Of a DNA stretch of 64,000 nucleotides, positions 35,412-45,857 are shown piece after piece; the first letter of the stretch is position 1; every line of letters begins with the position of its first letter. Under the pieces are notes generated by a model, which worked only from the letters and a program-made list of their open reading frames with translations, was not told where the DNA came from and ran no database searches. The stretch is taken from contig NC_037094.1 in assembly GCF_002994745.2 (NCBI RefSeq), positions 16,330,001 to 16,394,000 of the forward strand, read 5' to 3'. This DNA is from Rosa chinensis. Taxonomy: Eukaryota; Streptophyta; Magnoliopsida; Rosales; Rosaceae. Position numbers and translations under genes: made by a program.

Positions 35412-36151
35412 GAATCTCTTATCCTCAACTAGTTCTATAGCAGTTGACAGAGGACTCAGCTCAGGAGGGCCAAGCCTGGAGCATGTGGAGGAAGATAAAC
35501 AGCTCATGAATGGCGAAGTCCAATATATTAGAGAAGAAGGATGTTATTGGAGCTTCCTGTGGCTCCGAGAGGCACAAGGGGAAATGATAAGGTAAGGACT
35601 CCAGACTTTCTTATTTCAACAAGATATGCTCCTACAAATTGGACCTGGTTTCATAATGATCAAGGAAATGATTCAATACCTTAGGAGGGTAATTGTGCTT
35701 TAAAACCAGAAAATTAGGTGAATGAAAGTAATCGACCTGCAACTAATGAAGCTTCAGGAGCCTGGACCTCTTTGTTTAATGTAAATTGCACAAGCAGTGG
35801 TAGCAGCTCTGGAAGTATCAATAGTTCTGCGAAAAAGGAGGATGTGGATATTGATTGCTTGGACTATGAAGTCTTATGGGAAGACATGATAATTGGAGAG
35901 AGGATTGGGCAAGGTAATGATCTTCCAACTGCCCACTGCCTGCTACAAAACAAAGTTTTCTTTTTTGTACTTATGTTTCTTCTCCTCTTGCTTAACTGTT
36001 TTGATTTTTTTGCTTTGTTGAATTTCATTCTGATATTTTTTTGCCACTTTACTGTTTGCTTTGTTGAATTTCATTCTGATATTCTTTTGCCATTTTACTT
36101 TCCTCTGCAGGTTCATGTGGAACTGCATACCATGGTCTGTGGGATGGATCA
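35412..36151 (+). pseudogene. Captured Raf-like MAPKKK fragment
   Basis: A long exon (35412-35912) and a small exon (36111-36151) join in phase across a GT/AG intron. The first reads STSSIAVDRGLSSGGPSLEH, later NWTWFHNDQGND and NESNRPATNEASGAW, and ends DCLDYEVLWEDMIIGERIGQ. The second gives SCGTAYHGLWDGS. This is the linker and glycine-rich P-loop start of PAS-containing Raf-like kinases. Frameshifts near 35540 and 35580 and stops near 35680 and 35715 break the long exon, and the catalytic kinase region is absent. It is therefore a transposon-carried piece, not a kinase. Confidence 0.87.
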
Positions 36152-36547
36152 GTATGTTATCTTGCTCTTTCTCTACTTCAAATGTGGATGTGCTGCAACC
36201 CTTTTTCCCGTAAATGATGTTTCCATTTAGTCAATGTAGACAAAAAGTGAAGTTCAAATTTCAATAAGTGACACCCTGTTTATCCAGAAAAGAATGCTTA
36301 TAAAATGTCTCTCTAAGCATAGTGTTTTCATGCCTACGTCTTCTGCATAAAGCATATAACTTGATGAGTCAAACATATTATTCATATAAACTTAAGAACA
36401 GAACACTCATCACCAAGTCTGGGAAGGGAATGGTATTTTAAATGGCATTCACAAGAACCTTTTGTTCAATTATCTTAGTATTAATCACAAGAATCCTACT
36501 ATTAATCAGTCTGCTGCTTATTCTTTAATTATGCATATACTTGTGCA

Positions 36548-36622
36548 GGTTCAAAGTTTGTTAGTACTGATGGCAGTACAGGCAGCAAGGTCTCATCATT
36601 TTCAACAAGTCTTGTAGGATGG
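36548..36622 (+). pseudogene. Possible captured exon of unknown gene
   Basis: After an acceptor-like TTGTGCAG the sequence encodes SKFVSTDGSTGSKVSSFSTS, a serine-rich stretch. It does not continue the Raf kinase domain that precedes it. It could be from a different part of the same or another gene. Confidence 0.3.
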
Positions 36623-36864
36623 TACTTTCATTTTGGCATTTGCTTCTGGCAAATCTAAGTTTAGCATTTTCATGTAAACTGTAATTACTCTTCAGTTCAT
36701 GATTGACATATAATGTGTGTTCAGACTTTACACTTTAGAAATTTTTTGGGTATATGTATGGATATGATATTCTGGTTAAGTTAATGTATTTGGTGGTGTA
36801 TTTTGAGCTGTGTATAATTGGAGGAAGATTTCTTTTATTAATTTTTTTTGGATTCTTTACAAGT

Positions 36865-37250
36865 TTTAAGGACACTTTTTTAATGTCCTCTATTACCTTT
36901 ATTAAGTGTCCTGTTTTAGTTTTAAGGACACATATGAGTAATTTTTTTGTGTCCTCTCAAGGATTTAAGGACACAATTTCTAGAGCTTTTAGGACACAGT
37001 TTGTGTGTCCTAGTATAGAAAAGAGGACACAGTTTCTAGAGCTTTTAGGACATTGTTTAGGTGTCCTCTTATGGATTTAAGGACACCATGTCTAGGGCTA
37101 TTAGGACACATAAACTGTGTCCTCGTATAGATAAGAGGACACATTTTCAGTGTCCTTGTTTGGGACTTACGATGACACCCGGATAAAGGACTCTTTTTTA
37201 AAGAGTCCTTATATGTATTTAAGGACACGGTTTAGGTGTCCTTAAATCAT
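36865..37250. repeat. GGACAC/GTGTCC subterminal repeat cluster of the inner CACTA
   Basis: About twenty GGACAC or GTGTCC words occur in under 400 bp, often as AAGGACAC and in inverted pairs, with TTTCTAGAGCTTTTAGGACA spacers. A smaller cluster lies at the other end (32468-32530). In En/Spm elements such subterminal repeats bind the TNPA protein, so these are candidate binding sites. Confidence 0.8.
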
Positions 37251-37531
37251 GTTATTGTAGTAGTGTAATCTAGTACTGAATTGAAATCCTAACATGACAA
37301 TGAATTGAAATCCTAATAGTCTTGAAGCAATGACCACCATCTCCACAAGATTAGCTCCCGTTCTTGTTGCATAATGGCTGATAGAGGCATGATTCCTAAA
37401 CATATGGACCAAGTTAAAGACGAATTACTGATCAGAAATAGCATATGTACAAAATCATAATATGAACTGTAAAAAAGTTCCAGATCCAATAAATATAGTC
37501 AAAATGCAAAGATAAATATATACTTACTTGA

Positions 37532-40500
37532 TTAATCAATTTGCCTATTGGGGCAATCAAATGGCATTGTAGGACGGTAGACATCATCATCTGGTGAAAA
37601 AGCAACAGTCGATGGCCTTTGAGACGTGTCACGAGCAAACTGAGACATCGTTTGCATGACATCTTCTTGTGTATCCACTGATATTCCGCATTGTTTAAAC
37701 ATCTCTCCCATTTTTTGGAGTGCCATCTCTACGCATCTTACTTCAAACAATTGTTCCATCCGTTTTGTTTGCTCAGCCATTTTGCTTTGTAGTTCCTCCA
37801 TCATGTGTGCTTCTCTCTCTTGTGCCTTTTTGGCTTGCTCTTCCAATTGCTCTTGCAATTGTTTCACTTCTCTTGATACTCCTCGCTCTTCAACATGGAT
37901 TCCAGGGACTTCGTCCCAAGTAACCCCTGCTCCAACACCTCTCACTCTGTTCCCCTTCTCCTTATCAAGAACTTCAGCATACATTTCTTCACGGATTTCT
38001 GGAGCAGTGATGTCAACATTCATGCTTAGCCTCTTTTGTTCAGCCTCTTCAAAATCCGCCTACAACAAATGTAATGGATAGACCATAAGGAAAGGAGACA
38101 CGAAATATCTACAAGTATAATAAAACTACAGATAAATTAGCTTACAATTGCCTTTGCAGATGCCGCATCGATTGGTTCTTGGGACCCTTTCCTTTGATGC
38201 GTTAATTTAAATAGCTCCCACCTATCTGGCTCTTTACCATGAGAAATTTCCTGTGCAATAGATTGTATATTAAAAATATGCACTAGATATACAAGAAGGT
38301 GGGCAGGTAGGAGAGAGAAGAAACAGAGATACAAGGAGTTGGAAACACATCCAAATGTCTGCAGGTAATCACATTTTTAATAATTGAACTACTAATCTGA
38401 AAATAATTCCTTGACTCGTTAATTATAGAGCTTGTTATTTAATTACAGGCAAGGCAGATGTTAACTTTTTCACCCAGATTAAACAATTACTCAGCAATGG
38501 AAGAACTTACCAAGCATGCAACAATTAATCTTGCCATACTAACTTCTCAAAAAGCATAGTTGTCTACAAAGTATATATTCTACCAATCTGGAACTCATTA
38601 CAATAAATCAATGTCAAGGTCTCTTCTTCCCTTTATATGTTTGCAATTACCACATTTGGCGTTTTCTTTTTAAGAAGTGGGCAGTTAGTATATATAGGGA
38701 TAGCTAAGCGAATGTCAAAGCAACAAACTGTATTAGTTGAGATACACCTATTAATTAATGTTGTTGCATTGAAAGCTCAAAGTTAGCTTTGGTCAAGAAA
38801 AAATGAGGACATACTCTAGCAAAAAATCACTTAAACTAAAGATTTTACCAACAGAAACAAAGAAAAAGGAATTATTACTGTCCATATATAGTCTTTGATA
38901 TAGCCGACGACCCGACGACTTGCATACCAAACAATCCAACATCAAAGATCAAGTTCCTGAAAATTTTGTTGGGTATGTATGTATACGTACTAGTTACCTG
39001 TCAACACATATCAACTAACATCCATGCTGCGCTAGCAATGATATAAAAATCCAATTTCAATTCTGTTTGTTGAACACCATGCAGTTATACCTTCAGTTAC
39101 CTAGGTTACTTTAGCTAGCTACTACTTTTTGAATAACAATATGTTTGAAATAGAAGAAATTAGATTAACAGATTTGATCCAACTTCTGTCACCAAATGTT
39201 TTGAAACTGAAAAAAGAAAAGCAGATGCATGTTAAAACTAAAATGCTAATTCAACCTAAAAAGAGTTGACAAACAGGTGGAGAGAACCGCGATGGAACTT
39301 ATGTTACTTTATAAAGCTCAACCATATTAACCTCATCAAGCTCGAGAACATATATTAATATATTTGTTCTAAAAAAAAGAAATTAAAGAATACAACTAGA
39401 TAGAAGAAACATATATGTATGATTACTTAGAGGTCAAGTTTTAGTTGTACTTCTTTTCAAACTATAAAATCCTACACCCAAGTAAACGAACTAATTTTGA
39501 AAACAACTTTGGTTGTAATTATGCAGGTGTCAGTTTAGGCTTCTTAGTTTTGCTAGTTGTAATAATATGGATTCACTGGGAAATGAACAAAAGAAGGATT
39601 ATCAAACTCAAAGAGAAGTACTTCAAAGAAAATGGCAGCTTAATGTTGCAGCAACAACTCGCTCGTCATGAAACAAAGAATAAGGAATTATTACTCTCCA
39701 TATATAGTCTTTGATATAGCTCTGTCCAGTGTTGAATAGACTTGAAGTTGTTCTAACATAACATTTAAGGTATGCACTGAAGTTTCACTTACATATTCAT
39801 GAGTGACATTTGCATATGTTCGAGTCCCTGTTGATTGGTTCATCTTCTTTTGAGACCGATTTCTTTTGTTGATGCTTGCTATTCTCTGTGTTCCAACATA
39901 TGAACACCAGTAAGTAATATTAAATCTAGTCTACATGAAGAAGATGAAATAATTGCTTTGTACCTGATGCTTCTTCTTGTCCATGTTTGCAACAAAAATT
40001 TTCCATTGACGCTCATTAACACGATCGTCATTGGGCTTTTGAAACCTACGTGGTGTGTTCATGAATGGTTTATACCATTTTTTGCGCAACTGAGACTTCC
40101 AGTGATTCCACCGTTCATTTAACTTGCTCTTCACCCTTTTCTTGATTTTACCTTCCAAACTTGCAACCCAAGGATTAGACCAATCAATAGTTTCCTGCAC
40201 AGATTTGTTTACACGCATCAATATAATGGAAAGTCACATATAAGACAATGTTAACAAAGGATTGAAACATTCAACATATACCTTAACACGATTCCAAGCC
40301 CTTTCAAGATTGTCACTAGCATTGAAATGCCGGTAGTCAGGTGTACTAATTGGAAAAAGTGTAAAGTCTTTTGCCAAAATACCCAAGAATCTTGAGAATC
40401 TTGCCACCTTCAATCGTGGACCCTTAGGAAGTCCAAAACGATTCCACAAGAGCTTTTCCCGACCCTCCATTGCCCAATTCTTCTGGTTTGGACCACGGTG

Positions 40501-40638
40501 CTTCTTTATTCCCCCAGGAGCCTCTGATGAAACATTGACGTCATCTTGCTGATGAAACATGCCACCAACATCTTGTGTCTCACTATCGTCATATCCATTT
40601 TCTTCGTAATCCTCTTCATCCTCATATAGGTGACTCAT
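37532..40638 (-). CDS. TNPA-type (Transposase_24, Ptta/En/Spm) protein of the outer CACTA, 437 aa
   Basis: Minus-strand exons: 40282-40638, 39964-40194, 39793-39885, 38146-38250, 37532-38059. All are GT/AG and in phase, with no stop before 37532. En/Spm TNPA proteins bind subterminal repeats and help assemble the transposition complex. Exon 1 is acidic at the start and has RLKVARFSRFLGILAKDFTL. Exon 2 has WVASLEGKIKKRVKSKLNER and NERQWKIFVANMDKKK. Exon 4 has EPDRWELFKLTHQRKG, typical of the family. Exon 5 ends in a strong coiled coil (about residues 325-368) for self-association. Intron 3 is unusually long (1.5 kb) because it holds a wall-associated-kinase fragment. The first exon could extend upstream; the start is the first in-frame ATG. 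Confidence 0.75.
38251..39792. other. Long TNPA intron 3 with inserted foreign sequence
   Basis: The stretch AAGGAATTATTACTSTCCAT with ATATAGTCTTTGATATAG occurs twice, at about 38868-38903 and 39684-39719. These repeats bracket about 0.8 kb that includes the kinase fragment at 39527-39714. This suggests an insertion or duplication inside the intron after the gene was formed. Confidence 0.55.
39527..39714 (+). pseudogene. Wall-associated kinase-like (WAK) fragment
   Basis: After an acceptor-like TTATGCAG the frame reads VSLGFLVLLVVIIWIHWEMN, KRRIIKLKEKYFKENGSLML and QQQLARHE. It is a membrane span followed by the basic juxtamembrane segment typical of plant WAK/WAKL receptor kinases (KLK.KFFK.NGG.LLQQQL). 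The kinase domain and extracellular part are absent. It lies antisense to TNPA within its intron 3. Confidence 0.85.
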
Positions 40639-40793
40639 CTGTCAAAACCACAAAAATCAATAAAAACAATCATACCCATTCTCCAAACGAATAGTAATTA
40701 ACAAAGATATGCAAACCTCCTCCAACTGAGACCAAAGAGATGAGAGAGATGGAGAATTGATTGTTAAACCTGATAGGGAATTGACCTCCACTT

Positions 40794-41791
40794 CTACAGA
40801 CGTGGTTGTTTTATATGCGTGTCTAATTCTTCCCAAGCAAGAGAATCGGCTGGATGACGTAGAACCCCATCTCGTGGTCTCTTTTCAGAATGCCAAACCA
40901 TAAATTCAGAGGTGTGGCGAGACATGTACAACCTTTGAAGCCTTGGCCCTAATGGAAAGTAACGCAAAACCTTGGCTGGTACCTTGTTTGTAGGGGAGGT
41001 GTTCTCTTTGTACCACTTGTACCACATACATGACAAACTGTGCTTGAAGCATATTCCTTCCAATATAACATGCAATCGTTTGGACAAGCATCGATTTTCT
41101 GGTATGTCAGCCCGAGACTTTTGATGAACTTTTTTGTTAAATAGAAAGAAGCATGAAGAGTTTCCCCTGGGGGCAAATAAGCCTTTAACAATTCAAGCAA
41201 TTGTGTGAACGATACATCACTCCAACTGTTCAATGCTTTTATTTGATACAGCTTTATCAAAAAATCAAACATCTTTTTTCCTGCACCAGGGTATAATTCA
41301 GCGTCAGCTTTTTCTAAAAGCTGGTAAAATCTTTGTGCATCAGGGGTAGGGCCGTTAGGCAAGGATGGACCTTCAGTAGTCTCTGCTGGTTCTAGTAAAT
41401 CATCTTCACCTTCGTACATACCAAATGCATCGTGCAACATATCTTGCACATCAGAATCTGGTTGATGTGATGACGGTCCTGACAAATTAAAATCTGGTTG
41501 ATATGATGAAGGCCCTGCCATATTATGATCAACTACAGCTGGTAAATGCTCACCATGCTCAGTCCAGGGGATGTTAACATATTTTGGATCCATGCCATCC
41601 ACCCAAAGATGCTGCTCAACAACAGCAGGCAGTCTATTGTAGCCATTATGACACCTTTTACATGGACACTTGATTGTACCTTCAAAAGAAGCATGCTCTA
41701 AGGCATAATTGAGGAATGCATGCAATCCAGCATTATATTCATCAGTGTGCTTATCTAAAAATATCCATTCCTTGTCCATATCGTTGATCAA
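40794..41791 (-). pseudogene. TNP2-type CACTA transposase, frameshifted and truncated
   Basis: The start at 41791 gives MINDMDKEWIFLDKHTDEYN with the zinc-binding IKCPCKRCHNG of the transposase-associated domain. The TNP2 entry region follows, with LYQIKALNSWSDVSFTQLLE, DACPNDCMLYWKEYASSTVC and HVCGTSG. Around 41007 the frame shifts by one base, and the continuation reads NTSPTNKVPAKVLRYFPLGP and RDGVLRHPADSLAWEELDTH before a stop at 40794. The catalytic DDE region that should follow is missing. The element cannot make its own full transposase. Confidence 0.9.
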
Positions 41792-43476
41792 AGATTGTTA
41801 TCAAGCTGCATAGAAAAACAAAAGGAATGAGTATTTAGTTTTTGGTGAAAATAAAAATTGATTTCTAAAGTCATAAATGATACTAAAAAAAATTGATGAA
41901 CAAATGTCAATAATAATTGGAATAAAAATTGATACCTTTTGATGATCGATGCTATCTCTTTTTCAACTGAAAATTTGTTTGATTAAATTTTGTTTCCTGA
42001 ACCTCAATTCATAGCACCTCAACATCAATATGATTGAGTGGTTTGCATTGGATGTGCACAACGTGCACAGTTAATGAATATGGAAGTGCTCCCGTGCACA
42101 ATTAGTATCAATATTGGATTTGGAAAGTTATCAATGCATAATTAACATTGGATATGGAAAAGGGTGCACAATTTGTATTGGATATGGAAACTGAAATTGT
42201 AGCTATTGATTACCATATTGGATACAAAAACAAGGAAACGTGGCTAATAAAAACTAAATATGATTATCCGTATGTTAGACAAAAATTTGGAATCTTATTT
42301 GTAAGTCAATTCAATTGAAGCTCTTTTTTTTTTTTTTTTTTAAACTCATTCTCAATTTGCACCTAATATATTAGAAATAATAGATATGCGGCAAATTAAA
42401 ATGGATAATTATGTCGGCGAAAATTAAACCTGGTTAATAATTATACTTGAAATACCACCAATTTTTGCTAAACGTATGACAATTTAATGGATACATATTG
42501 CATAATTTATTTTGCAATTATGCCCATTAACTTATAATACTAAAACTCTAATAACATATTAAATCTAAAAACATAAGAAAATATTTCATTATATTTTTTG
42601 CAATACGATTGAATATGGAAGTGCACCAATGCACAATTAGAATTGGATTTGGAAAGTCAATGCGTAACTAACATTGGATACGGTAAAAGGTGTACAATTA
42701 GCATTGGATATGGAAATTGAAATTGTAGCTATTAGTTACCATATTGGATACGAAAACAAGGAACGTGGCTAATAAAAATTAAATACGATTATCTGTATGT
42801 AAGAGAAGAATTTGGGATCTTATTTGTATTTTGACTTTTAACCACTTCAATTAAAACTTTTTTTTTTTTTTTGAAAACTTATTCTCAATCTACACCTAAT
42901 ATATTAGAAATAATAGATATACGGCAAACTAAAACTCATAATTATGATGGCAAAGTAATCTGGTTAATAATTATATTTAAACAACCATCAATTTTTATTA
43001 AACGTTTGACAATTTAATGGATACAGATATGCATAGTTTATTTTGCAATTATGCCCATTAACTAATTATACAAAAACTCTAATAACATTTTAAATATAAA
43101 AACACAAGAAAATAATGACACAGATACTTTTTGCAATACGGATTGCAAGGATAGATGATTAATTTGTAAATTTGAAAAAATTAAATGCAATAAATAATTA
43201 GATATTATTACTTCACACTCTTAACCGTATCTATATCAGATATGTATCCGAATATTTAATATAATATATTAATTTAGTATTTTATTTAGCAATAAATACG
43301 GATTTTTGTCTTTAATAAATGTATTAACTTACTTTTATTGATTATATTTTTTATTTTGTCACTGTTATCGGTACCCATAAAACAAAGAATACTAAAAATA
43401 TAAAAGGGTGTCATTTGCTTTACTCAAATGATACACTTAGAAAAGTGTATCCAAAATGGGTGGCCACTAGAGATTT
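41792..43476. other. Right subterminal region of the outer CACTA element
   Basis: Noncoding and AT-rich. It is the 5' side of the element relative to its genes, so it holds the transposase promoter. Most of it is the 536-bp tandem duplication described separately. Confidence 0.5.
42075..43146. repeat. Two-copy 536-bp tandem duplication in the outer CACTA
   Basis: Copy 1 begins at 42075 and copy 2 at 42611, both with GAATATGGAAGTGC. Both run through a T run (42325-42342 and 42859-42872) and end TTTTTTGCAATACG. They are moderately diverged with small indels, so older than the 235-bp repeat at 9053. Confidence 0.9.
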
Positions 43477-43497
43477 TGCTAGTAGTGACATTTTCAT

Positions 43498-45689
43498 TCA
43501 AAACGATGAGACTTCAAGCTGGTCAAAATAGAGGCCAGAAGGTCCACCTTCAGGGCTCAAGGCCAGCTTAACAGGACCCTTTGCACCTTCTTCAACAGAG
43601 TGCCCGCCAACGTTGAAGGTCATGTCAGTGCTAGTGTAGCCAGGACTAACTGCATTGATTGCAATTTCGGGGTGGCTCTTTGCCAGAACTCTGGTGTAAG
43701 CATTCATGGCTGCCTTGGACACTACGTAAGCAGAGAAGTTTATAGGCCAGCCATTAGCTTCAACCAAATTCTCTTTCGCATCCTTCAGAAACTCCTCAAC
43801 AACCTTGTCCACTTTCTCTTCGGTGAGGCCTTGAACATCTCCTAGCTCATCCCTTGCTTTTTGATGCGTAACACGCTGGAACACATACAAACATTTGAAT
43901 ATTACAAAAATAAAAAAATAAAAAAATAAGTTATATGTCAATTTGGATCACATTCATGTACCCCTTCTTGTGTTACATCGCTACGAACAAAGTCAACTGT
44001 AAAGATTGAAACGATAATGTATATCAAACTAACAATTATTTTATACTAAATAACTAAAAAGTAGGCTCTGGAATGGGGTTTGGAACTTGTAGACAACACT
44101 ACTAATGTGATACACGTCCGATATGTCCTAATATCGTCTGTATTAGTAATGTGATACACAATTTATACAATATAAGAATATGATCCATGTAGCATTATTC
44201 AAAAGAAAATTATTCTTCGATCGGCTATATTTGAAAGGAATTTTTCAAATATATTTGCCTTAATTAAGGAGTTGAATCCAGTTTTGTACCTTTAACTGTC
44301 CTCCGACGGAAGAGACATTGACCATTTTAGGTGAACCAGATTTTTGCAGAAGTCGAATAGTTGCTTTGCTCATTTGCTTGATTCCATAGTAGTTCGTTTT
44401 CAGACATTTCTCTGCACTTTCGTATGTTTGCTCTAGATGCTTTTTCAAGTCTCCAGCTTTTGAACCAAACATCTGTGCAGCATAATCTCCACTAGTTATT
44501 GATGTTACAAATATACATAGATATATACATACACATATACATATATATAGACACACTTTATATATATATATGCGCGCGTATATTTATTTATTTAATTCTC
44601 CAGGACATTTAAATATTTAATGTCTCTCTCTATATTACATAAACTTACATGTTCATAATCAAAAGTTAAGAATGTCTCTCTCTCTCTATATTACATAAAC
44701 TTACATGCTCATAATCAAAAGTTATGTTCTTTGCATTCCCTCCGATCACTGTGATTCCGTTAACTCCTGCATTGTTGACCTGTATTACATAACAGTGTAT
44801 TAAACTGTATAACGTATCTATATAAAAACCAGCAAGTCAAATTATAATTTCTTTTCTTTGTGGAGGAGCTTTTTGATCCTTTGTCATTAACTATATCATA
44901 GGAATTGAAATTCAAATAATACTGATAGAGAGGTAATAAAGTACCAATATGTCAAGCTTCCCGAACTGGGATTCGATGAAATCTGCTAAAGAAGCAATGC
45001 TAGTTGCATCGGTTACATCTAGTTGATGAAAAATTACATCAGTCAAGCCAGAAAGCTTGAGCTTTTCGACAGCTTCTTGTCCGCTCTTCACATCTCTTGC
45101 AGTTAATACTACCAGGATCCCATTAGAAGCTAGTTGCCTGCATATCTCAAATCCAATCCCTTTGTTGGCCCCGGTGACCACACAAATTCTGAAACCAAAA
45201 AGAGAACAAGTATTTATTGCCGGTGAGAATCAAGACAATTAAGTTAGTAATTAAGGAAATTGTCTCTGCTTAAGTTTGTAGATGTGTCAGGTTGCTGTGA
45301 ACCAGAACTGTTGTAACATTACATAGAATTAGACACGCATGTCTGAATTTCTGATCCTAATTTATAGTCTGGCAATATAACATAATTTCATTAATAAATC
45401 TATGATATATATAGAAATAGACTATTAGTCCCAAATTAATCTATTAATGCGCATATGGAGCTAGTTTACTTCTAAAAGTCTGAATCAAACTAATTTATTT
45501 GATGTATTGGTATACATTAATATACCTTAGATAGAATCATGGAATCATATAACATTTCAGATATTAATTTGATCGACAAGACACATGTAATACTTAGCCT
45601 TCAGTGAAGAAAGTGTTTATGGGAATCTATGAACATATGTGTGTATATACTTACCTCTTTGACTGAGAATCGTTGGTTGTTTCGGCCAT
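43498..45689 (-). CDS. SDR2: neomenthol dehydrogenase / salutaridine reductase-type SDR, 304 aa
   Basis: Minus-strand exons: 45655-45689, 44945-45188, 44705-44779, 44290-44472, 43498-43875. All are in phase with GT/AG introns. The predicted enzyme is NADPH-dependent and cytosolic; the substrate is unknown. TGANKGIG at 17-24, NNAG at 95-98, VNVSS at 169-173, YVVSK at 229-233. It is 11 residues longer than SDR1, mostly in the loop encoded by exons 3-4 ([17 protein letters not shown]), which lies near the substrate site in this family. The C-terminus ends QLEVSSF. A CACTA transposon begins 10 bp after the stop codon, so the original 3' UTR is 11.8 kb away and any transcript must end inside the transposon. 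The reading frame is intact. Confidence 0.92.
44619..44726. repeat. 54-bp tandem duplication over the exon 3 donor of SDR2
   Basis: ACATAAACTTACATGYTCATAATCAAAAGTTA occurs twice in a row, so the end of exon 3 and its splice donor (minus strand) exist in two copies. The coding model uses the upstream copy (44705). SDR3 has the same duplication (about 60943-61035), so it predates the segmental duplication. Confidence 0.8.
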
Positions 45690-45774
45690 ATGAAGCAAAT
45701 TAACTATAAGTGAGACGAGGTATGAAAGCTAACTTTAATCGATTGTCGATGTATGCATCTACTATTGGTTTCTT

Positions 45775-45786
45775 GGTATTTATACC
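45775..45786 (-). promoter_or_regulatory. TATA box of SDR2
   Basis: GGTATAAATACC on the minus strand lies 86-97 bp before the start codon. An identical box is found for SDR3 at 62086-62097. Confidence 0.65.
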
Positions 45787-45857
45787 TTTTCCTTTTCCAC
45801 TGTGTTGATCAATCTGTGGCGCAAGTATGTCGTATGCAATGACCCTCAGTTAACAAC

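Larger units (their letters stand above)
32448..37265 (+). mobile_element. Inner CACTA transposon with captured host gene pieces, 4.8 kb
   Basis: The ends are CACTACTACAAT (32448-32459) and its reverse complement (37254-37265), with the 3-bp duplication TAA (32445-32447 and 37266-37268). Both subterminal regions are rich in GGACAC/GTGTCC words. No transposase is found, so it is non-autonomous. It is nested in the outer CACTA between the TNPA stop and the left end. Its interior carries spliced-gene fragments from COP9 signalosome subunit 1 and a Raf-like MAPKKK, both in the plus orientation, plus unassigned sequence. Confidence 0.93.
31714..43487 (-). mobile_element. Outer CACTA (En/Spm) transposon, 11.8 kb
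   Basis: The ends are CACTACTAGCA (31714-31724) and its reverse complement (43477-43487), flanked by the 3-bp duplication ACA (31711-31713 and 43488-43490). The duplicate copy holds the undisturbed site (AATATACATTTTC, 59810-59822), which fixes the ends to the base. It carries, on the minus strand, a TNP2-type transposase relic and a TNPA-type gene, the usual En/Spm pair. It also carries a nested CACTA element (32448-37265) and a wall-associated-kinase piece. It lies 10 bp beyond the SDR2 stop codon. Confidence 0.95.

Noticed and set aside
35412..36151. Functional MAPKKK gene
   Set aside because: Only the linker and P-loop start are present, with frameshifts and stops; the catalytic domain is absent.
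37656..38081. 141-codon plus-strand open frame as a gene
   Set aside because: It is antisense to the TNPA exon with the coiled coil; its Ser/Cys-rich content is the shadow of that exon.
31714..43487. Outer CACTA as an autonomous element
   Set aside because: The TNP2-type transposase is frameshifted and lacks its catalytic region, so it cannot supply the enzyme.
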